Shown: positions 8,565 through 19,268, counted from the stretch's first letter. The stretch: DNA of 64,000 nucleotides from CAVQJU01 sp963729215 (GCA_963729215.1 CAVSND010000023.1:310001-374000), one strand, 5' to 3'. Notes: generated from the letters alone by a model not told the origin. Made by a program: numbers and translations.

Positions 8565-10412
8565 TTAGCTGCGGGCCGCCTGGATCAGTTCATCCACGCT
8601 TTCGGGATCATCGAGCGACTTGCCCACCGAAAGCCGCGCGCACATTCTCCGGTAGAGCTGGCTGCTTTCGAGCAAGTCGGCATGGCGGCCCTTGGCCGCG
8701 ATCTGTCCGCCGTCGAGCACGAGGATGCAGTCGGCGTCGCGGACCGTGGACAGGCGATGCGCGATCACGATCGTGGTGCGCCCGGCCCTCAGGCGCCGGA
8801 GCGCCGCGAACACGATCTCTTCGGAAATCGCGTCGAGCGAGGAGGTCGGCTCGTCGAGGATCAAGATTGGAGCGTTCTTGATGATGGCCCGGGCGACGCT
8901 CAGGCGCTGGCGCTCGCCGCCCGACAGGCTGCCGCCGGCTTCGGCGATGTCCGTCTCGTAGCCTTTCGCGAGGTGCGAGATGAAATCGTGCGCGTGCGCG
9001 GCGCGGGCCGCCGCCTCGATCTCCTCAGGCGTGGCGTCGAGACGGCCATACCGCAGGTTCTCGGAAATCGTTCCGGCAAACAGCACCGGGTCCTGCAGCA
9101 CGATGGCGATGCGCTCGCGCAGCGATCGCACGCGGTAGCGGCGCGCGTCGACCCCATCGACGAGCACGCGGCCCGAGGTCGGATCGTAGAACCGCGGGAT
9201 CAGGCTGACGAGCGTGGTCTTGCCGGCGCCCGTGAGGCCCACGAGGGCGACCATTTCGCCGGGCTTTGCGGTAAAGGTGATGTTGTGCAGCACCGGCGTG
9301 CCGTCGGGGTACTTGAAACCCACCTCCTCGAAACGGATGTCACCGTGAATGTTCGAGGCCTCGATGGCGTCCGGCGGCTCGACCGTTTCGGGCTCGAGCG
9401 CGAACATGGCCCGCACGCGCCTCGCGCCCGCGATAGCGCCCTGCAGCTGCCCGGTCGTGTGAGCGATGGACGACAGCGGTCCGTAGACGGCGCCCAGGTA
9501 GCTGATGACGACGGTGAGCGCGCCAACCGTCAGCTGGCCGTTCATGACATGCATGCCGCCGACCACCACCACGAGTCCGGTGCCGAGAATCGTGATGGTG
9601 CTCACCATCATGGAAAACAGGGACTGCTGCCACGTGATCGCGATGCGCGCGTCCATGGTCCGCTCGCCCGCGCGCGCGTAGCGATCGAGTTCGTAGGGCT
9701 CGCGCGCAAAGCTCTTCACGAGCCGCATGGCCGAGAACGTCTCGTACAGCCGTTCGAGAAGCTTCGATTCCAGCTCCTTGACGCGTTCCTCCTTGTTGAC
9801 CAGCGTCTTCGTGTAGTACCGCAGGCACAGGTACAGGAACGGCACCACCGCGAGCGACAGCCACGCGATCGTCGCGTCCTTGTACGCGAGAACCGAGAAC
9901 ATCACGATCAGCGTCAGGACGGACGTTGCAAGCGGGAAGACGCCGCTCATCACCAGGTTTTCGATCGAGTAGGCGTCGATGTCCACGCGGTACACCGCGT
10001 CGCTCGTGCTCGTCGTGATGTGGTGATGCAGCCCAAGGGCCTGCAGGTGGTTGAACAGCCGGTACCTGAGCTCGTAGACCATCCGCTGGCCGGTGTCTAT
10101 CTGGACCTGGGTGCCGTACGCGGATACGAACTGGTTCACGAGCTGCAGCACGATGCCGGCAATGACCACGACGACGAGAAACACGAGGCGATTCCCGTGC
10201 GTCAAGGCGTCGATGGCCGACTGAACGGACGCCGGAAAGACGGCCGTCCCCAGCACGTGGTCGATGGCGATCGCGATCGGCCAGGGCTGCAGCGCGCCTA
10301 AACCGATCTCGAGCAGGAGCAGCACGGCCAGCAGGGCCACGCGTCCGCGGTGCGGCGCCAGGAACGACAGCACCCACGGCAGGAACGGCTTCTGGACGTT
10401 GTCCGCAGCCAC
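8565..10412 (-). CDS. ABC exporter, fused permease and ATPase (MsbA-like)
   Basis: A 615-residue half-transporter from the GTG at 10412, which begins 1 nt after the TGA of the fusion gene. An ATG at 10478 in the same frame would overlap that gene by 65 nt. Residues 15-300 hold about six membrane helices (VALLAVLLLLEIGL, LVFLVVVVIAGIVLQL, LTLIVMFSVLAY, TITILGTGLVVVVGG). The nucleotide-binding domain has Walker A GLTGAGKTTL (about 392), signature LSGGERQ (about 496), Walker B LILDEP (about 517) and the H-loop IVIAHRLS. MsbA/Sav1866-type exporters act as homodimers in the inner membrane. Its place in the operon suggests it exports the glycoconjugate. Confidence 0.92.
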   Translation of the reverse strand: MAADNVQKPFLPWVLSFLAPHRGRVALLAVLLLLEIGLGALQPWPIAIAIDHVLGTAVFPASVQSAIDALTHGNRLVFLVVVVIAGIVLQLVNQFVSAYGTQVQIDTGQRMVYELRYRLFNHLQALGLHHHITTSTSDAVYRVDIDAYSIENLVMSGVFPLATSVLTLIVMFSVLAYKDATIAWLSLAVVPFLYLCLRYYTKTLVNKEERVKELESKLLERLYETFSAMRLVKSFAREPYELDRYARAGERTMDARIAITWQQSLFSMMVSTITILGTGLVVVVGGMHVMNGQLTVGALTVVISYLGAVYGPLSSIAHTTGQLQGAIAGARRVRAMFALEPETVEPPDAIEASNIHGDIRFEEVGFKYPDGTPVLHNITFTAKPGEMVALVGLTGAGKTTLVSLIPRFYDPTSGRVLVDGVDARRYRVRSLRERIAIVLQDPVLFAGTISENLRYGRLDATPEEIEAAARAAHAHDFISHLAKGYETDIAEAGGSLSGGERQRLSVARAIIKNAPILILDEPTSSLDAISEEIVFAALRRLRAGRTTIVIAHRLSTVRDADCILVLDGGQIAAKGRHADLLESSQLYRRMCARLSVGKSLDDPESVDELIQAARS

Positions 10413-10413
10413 G

Positions 10414-13400
10414 TCAGCTGGCCCTTCGGTTGAGGGACCGCGGCCCGCCCGGGGGCGCTCCGCCTCCGCGCGGCCCAAGCCCGCGGCCTCGGGCCAATAC
10501 CGCGACGGGAATGTTCAGCGCGACCACCTGGTTGTTGCTCGCGTCGGCCACGTACAGCCATCCCGTGCCCGGCGCAAACGCGACTCTGGACGGCGCGCCA
10601 AACTTGACGCGTCCTTCGCCGCTGACGTTGCGCATGACGCCGTTGATATCGACGGCCCGAATCGTCCCGTTGTAGTAATCCGCGATGAAGACCGTCAGGC
10701 GGCCCAGCGCGTCCTCGACGAGCGCGATGCCGGCCGGACCCGCGAGGCTCGCCTTCGTGGCCGGTCCGTTGTCCCCGCCCGAGCCGAAGGTTCCGTCGCC
10801 GGCGATCGTCGTAATGATGTGCGTGGCCGCATCGACCCTCCTCACGCGGTTGTGGTGCATGTCGGCAATGTAGATGTCGCCGTTGCCCGCAATCTGGACG
10901 TCGCTCGGCATGAAGAGGTGGGCGCTCGTGGCCAAACCGCCGTCGCCGATGGGTCCGTCGCCCCCGGCTTCGCCGTCGCCCGCCACCGTGTGGATGAACC
11001 CGGTCGCGTGGTCGATCATCCGGACCCGGTTGTTCAGCGTGTCGGCGAGATAAATGTCCCCGTTCGGCGCCGTCGTGACGGCGCTGGGCGTGTTGAGGGC
11101 GGCCTCGATCGCGGGTTTCTCGTCACCGTCGTAGCCGTTGGTCCCCGATCCGGCGATCGTCGTGATGACGCGGGTAGGCTCATCCACACGCCGGATGCGA
11201 TCGTTGTGGGAGTCGGCGACGATGAGGTCGCCGTCGGGCGCGATCGCGACGCCGTCAGGCGAATCGAGCTGGGCCCGCGTGGCCGGACCGTTGTCACCCG
11301 AGAAGCCGTTGGTCCGGTTGCCGACAAACGTCGTCACACCGAGCCGGTGATCGACACGATCGATGACGTCGTTGTTCGAGTCGGCGAAGTAGATGTCGCC
11401 GTTGGAACTGATCGCGATACCGCCAGGTGTGTTGAGCCAGGCAGAGACCACGGGTCCGCCAGGCGTGTTGCCCGCGTGTCCGCCGATTACCAGCCGCACG
11501 GCGGTCGCGGCTTCCTGCAGCATGAAGGTGCCCGCGCCGACACCGACGATCATGAGGACGAAAATCAGCGCGCTGCGCAGGCCGTAGGTGCGCAGCCGTG
11601 ACGTCGAGAGAATGGAGGCATGCGACGGCCCGGGGCGTATCCGGACCATCTGCTGTGCCAGGGTCACCCGGTTCACGGCCCGGCGGACGATCGCGGTGGC
11701 CTGCGCGGTCCGCCACGCCGTCATCGCGATGATCAGCAGCGTCATGGCTGCTGTCGCCGCGCCGGCAAACGGCCATCGCAGGGACAGCCCCGCGCCGGCG
11801 GCGATCAGCAGGGCGGCTCCCAGGCCGACCGCCGTGACGACTCCGAAGCTGGTCGGGCGCAGGTGTGTACTCACCCGGATCAACGTGCGGCCCGAACCGT
11901 GGTCTTCGGCGAGGGCCCTGATGTCGAGCCACGCCCAGCGCCCGACGAACACGCTCACATCGCGATCGTCGGACCATCCATCGTCGATCTCGATGGAATG
12001 GACGGCGCGCGATCGCCGGAGCCAGTCGGTCAGTTGTGTCAGCTGGAGATCCGCGGACGTCCAGGCTTCACTCCAGAACAAATCTTCCGTCACGGCGCCG
12101 GACAAGAGCAGGAGCGCGTCGATGGCCTCGCGGAACGAGGGCTTCGGTCCGCGGCTCGTCTGCGGCTCGGCACGCGGCAGTGCCACGGCCGGAGGTGACA
12201 GGATGCCGCGAATCCGCCCGCGCATGCGCGCCAGCGGCTGGATGAAGTGCAGGTACGCGACCATCGCGCGATACCAGACCTTGCTGCCCGCCAGCGTCGC
12301 GACATCGGACCTGAATGCGTACGCCAGGTTCTTCTCGACCGTGACGGCGAGGCCGACGATACCGCTGCCGAGGAGCAATCCGGCCGCCCACTGATGGGAA
12401 CGGGTGGCCGCGACGCCGAGACCCGAAAGGGTGAGCACGAACGACACGATCTGCCACCAGATCGAATGGGGCATGAACGCGAAGGGATGGACGTCCGCGC
12501 GGTACACCGACGGAAACGCCGCGGTGCCCCAGACGCCCGCGTTGACCTTGACGCCCCACAGCGACCGCACAAACGGCAGAGGGCTGTAAATGCGCCCGCG
12601 CCACAGCATGTGCCCGTCGAGAAATTTCTCCGGGTGGTGCGCCATGAGCCAGGTTTCGCCTTCGCCGTAGCCGACCTGCTGGCGCCAGTACGCGTTGACT
12701 GATGTCCGGTGGTGATGCCACACGAGCGCCGCCGCCGAAAATCCGATCCGCCATCCACGCGCCTGCAGCCGCCAGCACACATCGACGTCGTCGCCGGCCC
12801 TGAGGTAGATGGGGTTGAAGCCGCCGATCGCCAGCAGCGCGTCGCGCCGGAACGCCATGTTGCAGCCGGGAACGTGTTCGGCGATGCGATCGTCCAGGAG
12901 CACATGTGTCGGGCCGCCAGGCGCGCGCGCCACGCACTGCGCGACAGGCGAGTCGTCAGCGGGCACCACGTTCGGGCCGCCCGGACCCGGCGACATCCGA
13001 TCTCAGGAACGGCTGGATGAGAAACGTGAGCCAATCGGGATCGACGCGGGTGTCTGCATCGGTGTAGGCGATGATCTCGCCCGTCGCTTCGGCCAATCCG
13101 ACGTTGCGCGCGGCGCTCAACCCGGCATTGGGCACGTCCACGACGCTCACCCGCGCGTGCCTGCGGCCGATTTCAGGGGTGGCGTCACGGGAGCCATCGT
13201 TGACGAGAATGACCTCGTAGTCGGGATAGGTGAGCTGATCGAGCGAGGTCAGACAGTCGTCGAGCGTGTCGGCCGCGTTGTAGGCGCAGACGACAACGGA
13301 GACGCGCGGCCACGATGCCTTGGCCGCCTCCGCGAACGGCGCATCACTGAAGGCCTGCGCGACGGCGACGGCCGCGGGCTTGAGATGACGCTCCCGATCG

Positions 13401-14257
13401 ACAAGGCCGAACGCCCAGTCGTCCACAGAGTGACCGCCCCGCCACCATTCGTCCGTCCACGCGTAAGCGATCGCGCCGCACGCGCCTTCTTCAAAGGCGG
13501 TCCGCAGGTGCATCGAGGTGATCGCCGCTTGTCCGTCTTCCCCTTCGCGAATCGAATCGGCTCCCGCCTCGGCAAGCAGCAGCGGCTTGTAGCCCGCGAT
13601 GTGCTGGAGACGCGTCAAGTAGGCGCGCAGCTCGTTCTCGTGGTGCAGATACACGTTGAACGCGCACACGTCGAAGAACGAAAGGTCGAGGAATTCGGTC
13701 GGGGGAAAGTTCACGTACGTGAAGAGCGATGCCGGAGCGACGCTCTTGGCGTCCTGATACATTGCTCGCAGGAACCGCTCGACCCGGAGGCTGCCGTGCC
13801 AGCGGACGACGCCCGGCGGAATCTCGTTTCCGAGCGCGAACATCAGTATGGCGGGATGGCCCGCGAGCTCGCGAACCTTGTCGCTGATTTCGCGGCGAAT
13901 CGTGCGCGTGAGCCGGCGATCATCGAGGAAAGCGATGTGCTGGGACCACGGCAGGCCGACGATGACGCGAAGACCGTGACGTGCCGCCTCGTCCAGCAGC
14001 GCGATCGACGGCGGCGTGTAGACGCGAACGGTATTGATGCCGAGTCCCGACATCAGGCGGAAGTCTTCGGCGACGCGTTCGGGCGCGGGGAACTGGTAAC
14101 CGCCTGCGTCCGGGGCAAAAGTTCCGTACGTCACGCCCTTGACGAGGAACCGCGCACCGCCGGCCTGCAGGAATTTGCCGTCCGCCGTAGCACGGGCGTC
14201 GTCCGGCAGGGGCTGTGGCCGGATCAGATCCGAGAGGGTCTGGGTCGCCGTGCTCAC
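10414..14257 (-). CDS. GH-A glycosidase-like / GT2 / membrane / NHL-repeat fusion, split by a frameshift
   Basis: Read as one protein of about 1280 residues from GTG 14257. Residues 25-300 form a clan GH-A-like TIM barrel with acid/base ALGNEIPP (Glu145) and candidate nucleophile LLLAEAGA (Glu230). Residues from about 317 are a GT2 domain (VSVVVCAYNAADTLDDCL, VNDGSRD, DADTRVDPDW; later VPGCNMAFRRDAL and DVDVCWRLQARGW). Membrane helices and linkers follow, then about six C-terminal NHL repeats (GDIYFADSNNDVIDRVD, GDLIVADSHNDRIRRVD and so on), a beta-propeller probably facing the periplasm. The frame breaks at 12979-12982; deleting one G/C converts ...VAGSGRP into ...VAGSGGPNVVP and joins both halves. 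A TACAAT -10-like box lies at 14293-14298, but I see no good -35. Confidence 0.85.
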
Positions 14258-14341
14258 GGAAAGCCAGGATGCATAAAGAGCGACAACCTCCTATTGTATC
14301 AAGGATTTGGATGACCGCAGCCCGACGGAATCTCTCCCGTT

Positions 14342-15022
14342 TCAGGCAGGAAGGTTCAGTTTGCCGGTGTAGATGGCCATCCCCACGACCGAATCGACGC
14401 CCTGCCTGTCGAGGTCGTCAATCTCATCCTGGGTCGTGATGCCGCCGGCGGCCGTGACCCGGCGGGTGGTCGCGTCACGAACGGCGAGGATGGCCGAACG
14501 GTTCGTGCCGCCCATGAGCCCCTCGGTATCGACGTGCGTATAGAGGAACTCTTCACAGAACGGTTCGAGCGCCCGGACGGCGTCTGCCGCTGTGATTGGG
14601 AGGGGAGTCTTCCATCCGTGGATCACGACCTGGCCGCCTTTGCTGTCCACGGCGGCAATCACCTGGGCCGGTCCCACGGCCTCGGCCAGCTGCCTGGCAA
14701 AGTCCAGATCGGGCTGGCCGTTCCTGAACAATGACGAGCCCACGATGATTTGCCGTGCCCCCGCCGCCAGGACTTCACGCGCGCGATCGACGGTGCGGAT
14801 GCCGCCGCCGACACGGCAGGCGAGGGCCGGCGCAATCTGGCGGACGATGGCCAGGTTGTCGCCGTCGCCCTTGGCGGCATCGAGGTCGATCACCTGCACC
14901 TTGGGAAAGCGCTCGAAGCGGCGCACCCACCGGAAGACGTCTTCGTCCTTGATGGCAAGGCGCTCGCCCTGGACCAGCTGGACAACCGCACCGCCCTGAA
15001 GATCGATCGAAGGTATCAGCAT
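14342..15022 (-). CDS. hisA: HisA, ProFAR isomerase
   Basis: A 226-residue beta/alpha barrel catalysing the Amadori rearrangement of ProFAR to PRFAR in histidine synthesis. The N-terminal catalytic aspartate is in LIPSIDLQGG and the second in THVDTEGLMGG. Phosphate loops are RVGGGIRT and VTAAGGI. It is slightly shorter than the usual 240 residues. Its start overlaps the hisF stop by 1 nt and it is the last gene of the his operon. The 84-nt gap before the next operon contains no T-rich hairpin that I could find. Confidence 0.96.
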   Translation of the reverse strand: MLIPSIDLQGGAVVQLVQGERLAIKDEDVFRWVRRFERFPKVQVIDLDAAKGDGDNLAIVRQIAPALACRVGGGIRTVDRAREVLAAGARQIIVGSSLFRNGQPDLDFARQLAEAVGPAQVIAAVDSKGGQVVIHGWKTPLPITAADAVRALEPFCEEFLYTHVDTEGLMGGTNRSAILAVRDATTRRVTAAGGITTQDEIDDLDRQGVDSVVGMAIYTGKLNLPA

Positions 15023-15792
15023 CAGAGGCGTACCGGTATGCCGTGCTGCCGCAGGTGTTGTTTGAGCGCGTGGACGCTGGTTTCCGCGTAGTGAAAGATC
15101 GATGCCGCGAGCGCGGCATCGGCGCGGCCGCTGGTGAAGACCTCGGTGAAATGATCGAGAGTGCCTGCGCCGCCGGAGGCGATGACGGGAATCGACACGG
15201 CGCTCGAGACGGCCGCGGTCAGCCGGCAGTCGAAACCAACTTTAGTACCGTCGCGGTCTATCGAGGTCAGCAGGATCTCACCGGCGCCGCGGTCCTCGGC
15301 TTCCTTCGCCCAGCTCACGGCGTCGCGATCGCCTGGTGTCCTGCCGCTGCGCACGTAGACCGCCGCGCGATCGCCTTCCCATTTGGAGTCGATAGCCACG
15401 AGCACCGCCTGGCTGCCGTACCGTTCGGCAAGGGTGGTGATGAGCGCGGGGTTCGACAGCGCCGCGGTATTCAAGCTGACCTTGTCCGCACCGGCTTCGA
15501 CCGCCGCGGCCGCGTCCTCTTCGGTGCGGATACCGCCGCCCACGGCGAGCGGGATGAACAGCTCGCTCGCGACAGCGCGAATGGTGTCCGCCAGCGCCCG
15601 GCGGCGCTCCAGCGTCGCGGTGATGTCGAGAATGACCAGCTCGTCGACGCCTTCCGCGTTGTAGCGTCGCGCCAGCTCGGCCGGCTCGCCGGCTGTGCGC
15701 AGCCCTTCGAAGTTGATTCCCTTGACGACCTGGCCGTCGCGCACGTCGAGGCAGGCAATGATGCGTTTGGACAGCACGAATCGTTCACCCAA
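15022..15792 (-). CDS. hisF: HisF, cyclase subunit of imidazole glycerol phosphate synthase
   Basis: A 256-residue barrel that, with the HisH glutaminase, converts PRFAR to IGP and AICAR. Catalytic aspartates are in IACLDVRDGQVVKG and VAIDSKWEG. Phosphate-binding loops are AVGGGIRT and VIASGGAGT. Length is normal. It overlaps hisH by 8 nt, matching the need for 1:1 production of the two subunits. Confidence 0.97.
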   Translation of the reverse strand: MGERFVLSKRIIACLDVRDGQVVKGINFEGLRTAGEPAELARRYNAEGVDELVILDITATLERRRALADTIRAVASELFIPLAVGGGIRTEEDAAAAVEAGADKVSLNTAALSNPALITTLAERYGSQAVLVAIDSKWEGDRAAVYVRSGRTPGDRDAVSWAKEAEDRGAGEILLTSIDRDGTKVGFDCRLTAAVSSAVSIPVIASGGAGTLDHFTEVFTSGRADAALAASIFHYAETSVHALKQHLRQHGIPVRL

Positions 15793-16382
15793 CCAGGGTC
15801 AGAAAGTTTCGAAGGATCCGCAGCCCCACATCCCCCGATTTCTCGGGGTGAAACTGCACGCCGGCGACGTGTCCCCGCTGCACGATGGCGGCGAACGGCT
15901 CGCCGTGCTCCGTGACGGCCACGGTGTCGCCGGTCACGGGCGCGACGAAGCTATGCGTGAAGTAGACCTGCGAACCGTTGTCGACGGCGTCGACGATGGA
16001 CGCATCGCTCTTCACGTCGAGTGCGTTCCATCCAACGTGTGGGATCTTGATGTCTTTCGAGCGCAGGCGATAGCATTGGCCGGCAAGGAGTCCCAGCCCG
16101 GGAAGCTCTGGCGCTTCTTCGCTGCCCTCGAACAACCACTGCATCCCGAGGCAGATGCCGAGCAGCGGACGGCCCTCGCCGACGCGCGCGACGATCGCTT
16201 CCATCCACTCGGGCCCAAGAGCGCGGGTCGCGCCGAAATGTCCGACGCCGGGTACGACGATCGCCGACGCCTCGGCCAGGTCGGCGGGGCTCTGCGGGCG
16301 TGAAGAGCTCGGCGCCCAGTGCGCCAAAGGCCTTGCGGACCGAGGTCAGGTTGCCCGCGTGGTAGTCGACGAGGGCAATCAC
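15785..16382 (-). CDS. hisH: HisH, glutaminase subunit of imidazole glycerol phosphate synthase, split by a frameshift
   Basis: A class I glutamine amidotransferase of about 198 residues when read through the break. It starts at a GTG at 16382 (IALVDYHAGNLTSVRKAF), overlapping hisB by 4 nt. The catalytic triad is visible as GICLGMQW (Cys) and VQFHPEKSG (His, Glu). The frame changes at the GGGG run 16286-16289: removing one base turns ELFTPAEPRRP into ELFTPAEPADLAEASAIVVPGVGHFGA, the expected family sequence. As the operon and all neighbours are intact, an assembly error is far more likely than gene loss. Confidence 0.92.
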
Positions 16383-16966
16383 AACAAACCTTTCGTGCTC
16401 GGCAGCACTCGCGCCAGCCGCTTGTCCTTCGAGCAGGCGACGCGCAGAGCTCTGGCGAACGCCTTGAAAACAGCCTCGATGTGATGATGGCTTGAACGCC
16501 CGTAAAGAACCTTGACGTGCACGTTGGCGCGCGCGCCGATCGCAAAGCCTTCGAAGAAGTCGTGCACGAGCTCGGTCTGGAGGTCTCCTACGCGCACGAC
16601 CTTCACCTTCAGGTCGACCACGGCGTGTGGCCGCCCGCTCAGATCGATGGCCGCGACGGCCAGCGTTTCGTCCATCGGCATCACGAAATAGCCGGCGCGG
16701 TTGATGCCTCGGCGCGCGCCAAGGGCGGAAGAGACCGCCTCGCCAAGCGCGATGCCGAGATCCTCGACCGTGTGGTGCTGGTCGACGTCGAGGTCGCCTT
16801 TCGCGTCGACCGTCAGGTCGAAGGCGCCGTGACGGGCGAACAGTTCCAGCATGTGATCGAGGAAGCGGATACCGGTGCGCACGTGGTACGAGCCCTTGCC
16901 GTCGAGCTCAATCTTCAACGCGATCGCCGTCTCCGTCGTCCGGCGATCGATCACCGCGCGCCGCAC
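16379..16966 (-). CDS. hisB: HisB, imidazoleglycerol-phosphate dehydratase
   Basis: A 195-residue monofunctional dehydratase (no fused phosphatase domain). Metal-binding motifs are RFLDHMLELFARHG, DVDQHHTVEDLGIALG and SSHHHIEAVFKAFARAL, which bind two Mn ions in the 24-mer. It produces imidazole acetol phosphate for HisC. It overlaps the end of hisC by 16 nt. A separate histidinol phosphatase is therefore needed and is not in this window. Confidence 0.97.
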   Translation of the reverse strand: MRRAVIDRRTTETAIALKIELDGKGSYHVRTGIRFLDHMLELFARHGAFDLTVDAKGDLDVDQHHTVEDLGIALGEAVSSALGARRGINRAGYFVMPMDETLAVAAIDLSGRPHAVVDLKVKVVRVGDLQTELVHDFFEGFAIGARANVHVKVLYGRSSHHHIEAVFKAFARALRVACSKDKRLARVLPSTKGLL

Positions 16967-18039
16967 AGGACCTCCTCGATGACCTCTAGTCCACGCCGGG
17001 TGTGATCGACGTAGCCGGCGCCGATCCTCAAGCAGCCCTCGCAGCCAGGTTCGGACGATCGATTGCGAAGGTAGACGCCGCGGGCGCGCGCGCCGTCAAT
17101 CACCTCGCCGACCCGGTCCCCGATTCGCACGAGGACGAAGTTGGCGTCGCTCGGCCAGTACTTCAGGCCCAGCCGATCGCACGCCGCGTAGAGCAGCGCC
17201 TTCGATTCCTTCACCTGCCGCAGATACTCCTGCACGTACCCGGTATCGTCGAGCGCCGCCTGAACTGCCACCACCGCGGCGATATTCAGGCTGTAGACGG
17301 GAATCGCATACCGGGCCGGGTCGAGGGTGTCGCTGGCTCCAACCAACGCGCCGGCCCTGAGACCGGCGAGGCCGAACGCCTTGGAAAACGTGCGGCCGAC
17401 GATGACGTTGGGAAACTCCGGCAGTTCCGGGATGAAAGAGCGACCGGCAAACTCGGCGTACGCCTCGTCCACGAACACGATCGCTTCCCTGGGCACCCGC
17501 CGCGCGATATTGCGGATCGCCTCGACTGGCACCGGCACGCCGGTGGGATTGTTCGGGTTCGTCAGGAACACCACGCGCGTCCGCGCCGTGATGGCCGAGA
17601 GCACCGCTTCCTCGGCGAAGCTGAAGTCCGGGTTCGGCATGACCGGCACGACCCGCCCGCCGGCGACCGCCGTGTCGAATCGAAAGATTTCGAAGGCGGG
17701 TTCCGGCACGATCGCTTCGGGAACCAGGTCGCTGCCAGCGGCCGGCCGCAGATAGGCGACGGCGATGGCCATGATGCCTTCGTCGAGGCCGTTTACGAGC
17801 GTCAGGTGGTCGCTGGTCACACCGAAGTAGCGTGCGCAGGCCTCCGTGACGGCGGCATACGGCGGATAGAACCCGATCTGTTCCGGCTTCAGACGGGCGA
17901 GCGCCTCGATGACACGCGGCGAACAGCCCCGCGTGTTCTCGTTCTGGTGCAGCCGCAGTCCGTCATAGAGCTCGGGCGGTTTCTCGTACTGCGATTTCAC
18001 GGACGGTTCAGAGGTCGGGGCCGGGGGGTTGTTCTTCAT
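16951..18039 (-). CDS. hisC: HisC, histidinol-phosphate aminotransferase
   Basis: A 362-residue PLP-dependent class I/II aminotransferase. The PLP lysine lies in RTFSKAFGLAGLRAG. Other conserved sites are FLTNPNNPTGVPV, VFVDEAYAEF and the substrate-binding LRIGAGYVDH near the C-terminus. The N-terminus has HQNENTRGCSP, the usual LxxNENP region in variant form. The ATG overlaps the hisD stop by 4 nt. Length is normal. Confidence 0.95.
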   Translation of the reverse strand: MKNNPPAPTSEPSVKSQYEKPPELYDGLRLHQNENTRGCSPRVIEALARLKPEQIGFYPPYAAVTEACARYFGVTSDHLTLVNGLDEGIMAIAVAYLRPAAGSDLVPEAIVPEPAFEIFRFDTAVAGGRVVPVMPNPDFSFAEEAVLSAITARTRVVFLTNPNNPTGVPVPVEAIRNIARRVPREAIVFVDEAYAEFAGRSFIPELPEFPNVIVGRTFSKAFGLAGLRAGALVGASDTLDPARYAIPVYSLNIAAVVAVQAALDDTGYVQEYLRQVKESKALLYAACDRLGLKYWPSDANFVLVRIGDRVGEVIDGARARGVYLRNRSSEPGCEGCLRIGAGYVDHTRRGLEVIEEVLCGAR

Positions 18040-19268
18040 AGACGAACCTCGATCGATTCAGCATGCGCGGTGAGACCTTCTGCGCGCGCGAGCGGCAGAA
18101 TCGTGGGCGCCAGTTTCGCGAGACCGGCGCGCGTCACGCGCTGCACGTTCATGACGCGCACGAAATCCGCCGCGCTCAGGCCGCCGCGAAATCGAGCCGC
18201 GCCGGCTGTCGGCAGCACGTGGTTCGACCCCGTCGCGTAGTCGCCCGCCGCCTGCGCCGTGTAGGGGCCAACGAACACGGCGCCCGCGGTCAACGAACGT
18301 CGCGTCAGCGACTCGCGGTCCACGACCAGATGCTCAGGCGCGAGACGATTGGCTATCGCGATGGCCTCGTCCGGCGAACGCGTGATCACGATGGCGCCGT
18401 GCGCGTCGAGCGACCGCGTCGCGATCTCGCGTCCCTCGGCGGCCATGGCGACGGCCCGCGACACCTGCGCCGCCAGGGCGCGGCTCCAGGTGATCAGAAT
18501 GGATCGGGCGTCGGGGTCGTGTTCCGCCTGCGCGATCAGATCCGCGGCGATCCAGCCGGGCCGGCCCGCCCCTGCCACGATGACGATTTCCGTCGGGCCC
18601 GCGTAGAAGTCAATCGCGCACGTACCGGCGACGTACGCCTTGGCGGCCGCCACGTACCGGTTGCCCGGACCGACGATCTTGTCCACGCGCGGGACGGTCT
18701 CGGTGCCGAATGCCAGCGCCGCGACGCCGTGCGCGCCGCCAATCCGAAACAGGCGGGTGATTCCGGCTTCGAGCGCCGCGGCCATCACAGCGGGTTCGGG
18801 CTTCGGGCAGACCGCGATCACCTCGCGGACGCCCGCGACACGCGCGGGCACGGCGGTCATCAGCAGCGACGAGGGGAGCGGGAAACGTCCGCCGGGCACG
18901 TAGCACCCGACGCGGTCGATGGGCTCGACTCGCTGCTCGATCGATACGCCTGGCGCCACGGCCAGATCCCAGTGCTTGGGAATCTGCCGGAACGCCACGC
19001 GCGCGATCTGACGAGCGGACTGACGGATGGCCCGCCGCACGTCGGGCGCCACGGTAGCGGCTCCGGCGCGGATTTCCTCGGGCGTGACTTCGAGCCGTCC
19101 GCGCATGCCGTCGAACCGGCGCGCGAATCCCGACAATGCGTGGTCGCCGCCTTTGCGTACGCGATCCACGATGCCGTGGACGCGGCGTTCGAAAGCCGGA
19201 TCCGATCGCGCGTCGCGCCGGAACAATCCCGCCAGCTGCCGTTCATTCCGCGCGTCGATAATCCTCAC
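18036..19268 (-). CDS. hisD: HisD, histidinol dehydrogenase
   Basis: A 410-residue zinc enzyme that oxidises L-histidinol to L-histidine in two NAD-dependent steps. Visible motifs are GCYVPGGRFPLPSS, KIVGPGNRYVAAAK, LIAQAEHDPDA (zinc and catalytic Glu/His region), LAPEHLVVD and AGDYATGSNHVLPT. FYAGPTEIVIV replaces the more usual MPAGPSE loop, a mild divergence. It is slightly short of the usual 430 residues. It lies 24 nt downstream of hisG. Confidence 0.96.
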   Translation of the reverse strand: MRIIDARNERQLAGLFRRDARSDPAFERRVHGIVDRVRKGGDHALSGFARRFDGMRGRLEVTPEEIRAGAATVAPDVRRAIRQSARQIARVAFRQIPKHWDLAVAPGVSIEQRVEPIDRVGCYVPGGRFPLPSSLLMTAVPARVAGVREVIAVCPKPEPAVMAAALEAGITRLFRIGGAHGVAALAFGTETVPRVDKIVGPGNRYVAAAKAYVAGTCAIDFYAGPTEIVIVAGAGRPGWIAADLIAQAEHDPDARSILITWSRALAAQVSRAVAMAAEGREIATRSLDAHGAIVITRSPDEAIAIANRLAPEHLVVDRESLTRRSLTAGAVFVGPYTAQAAGDYATGSNHVLPTAGAARFRGGLSAADFVRVMNVQRVTRAGLAKLAPTILPLARAEGLTAHAESIEVRL

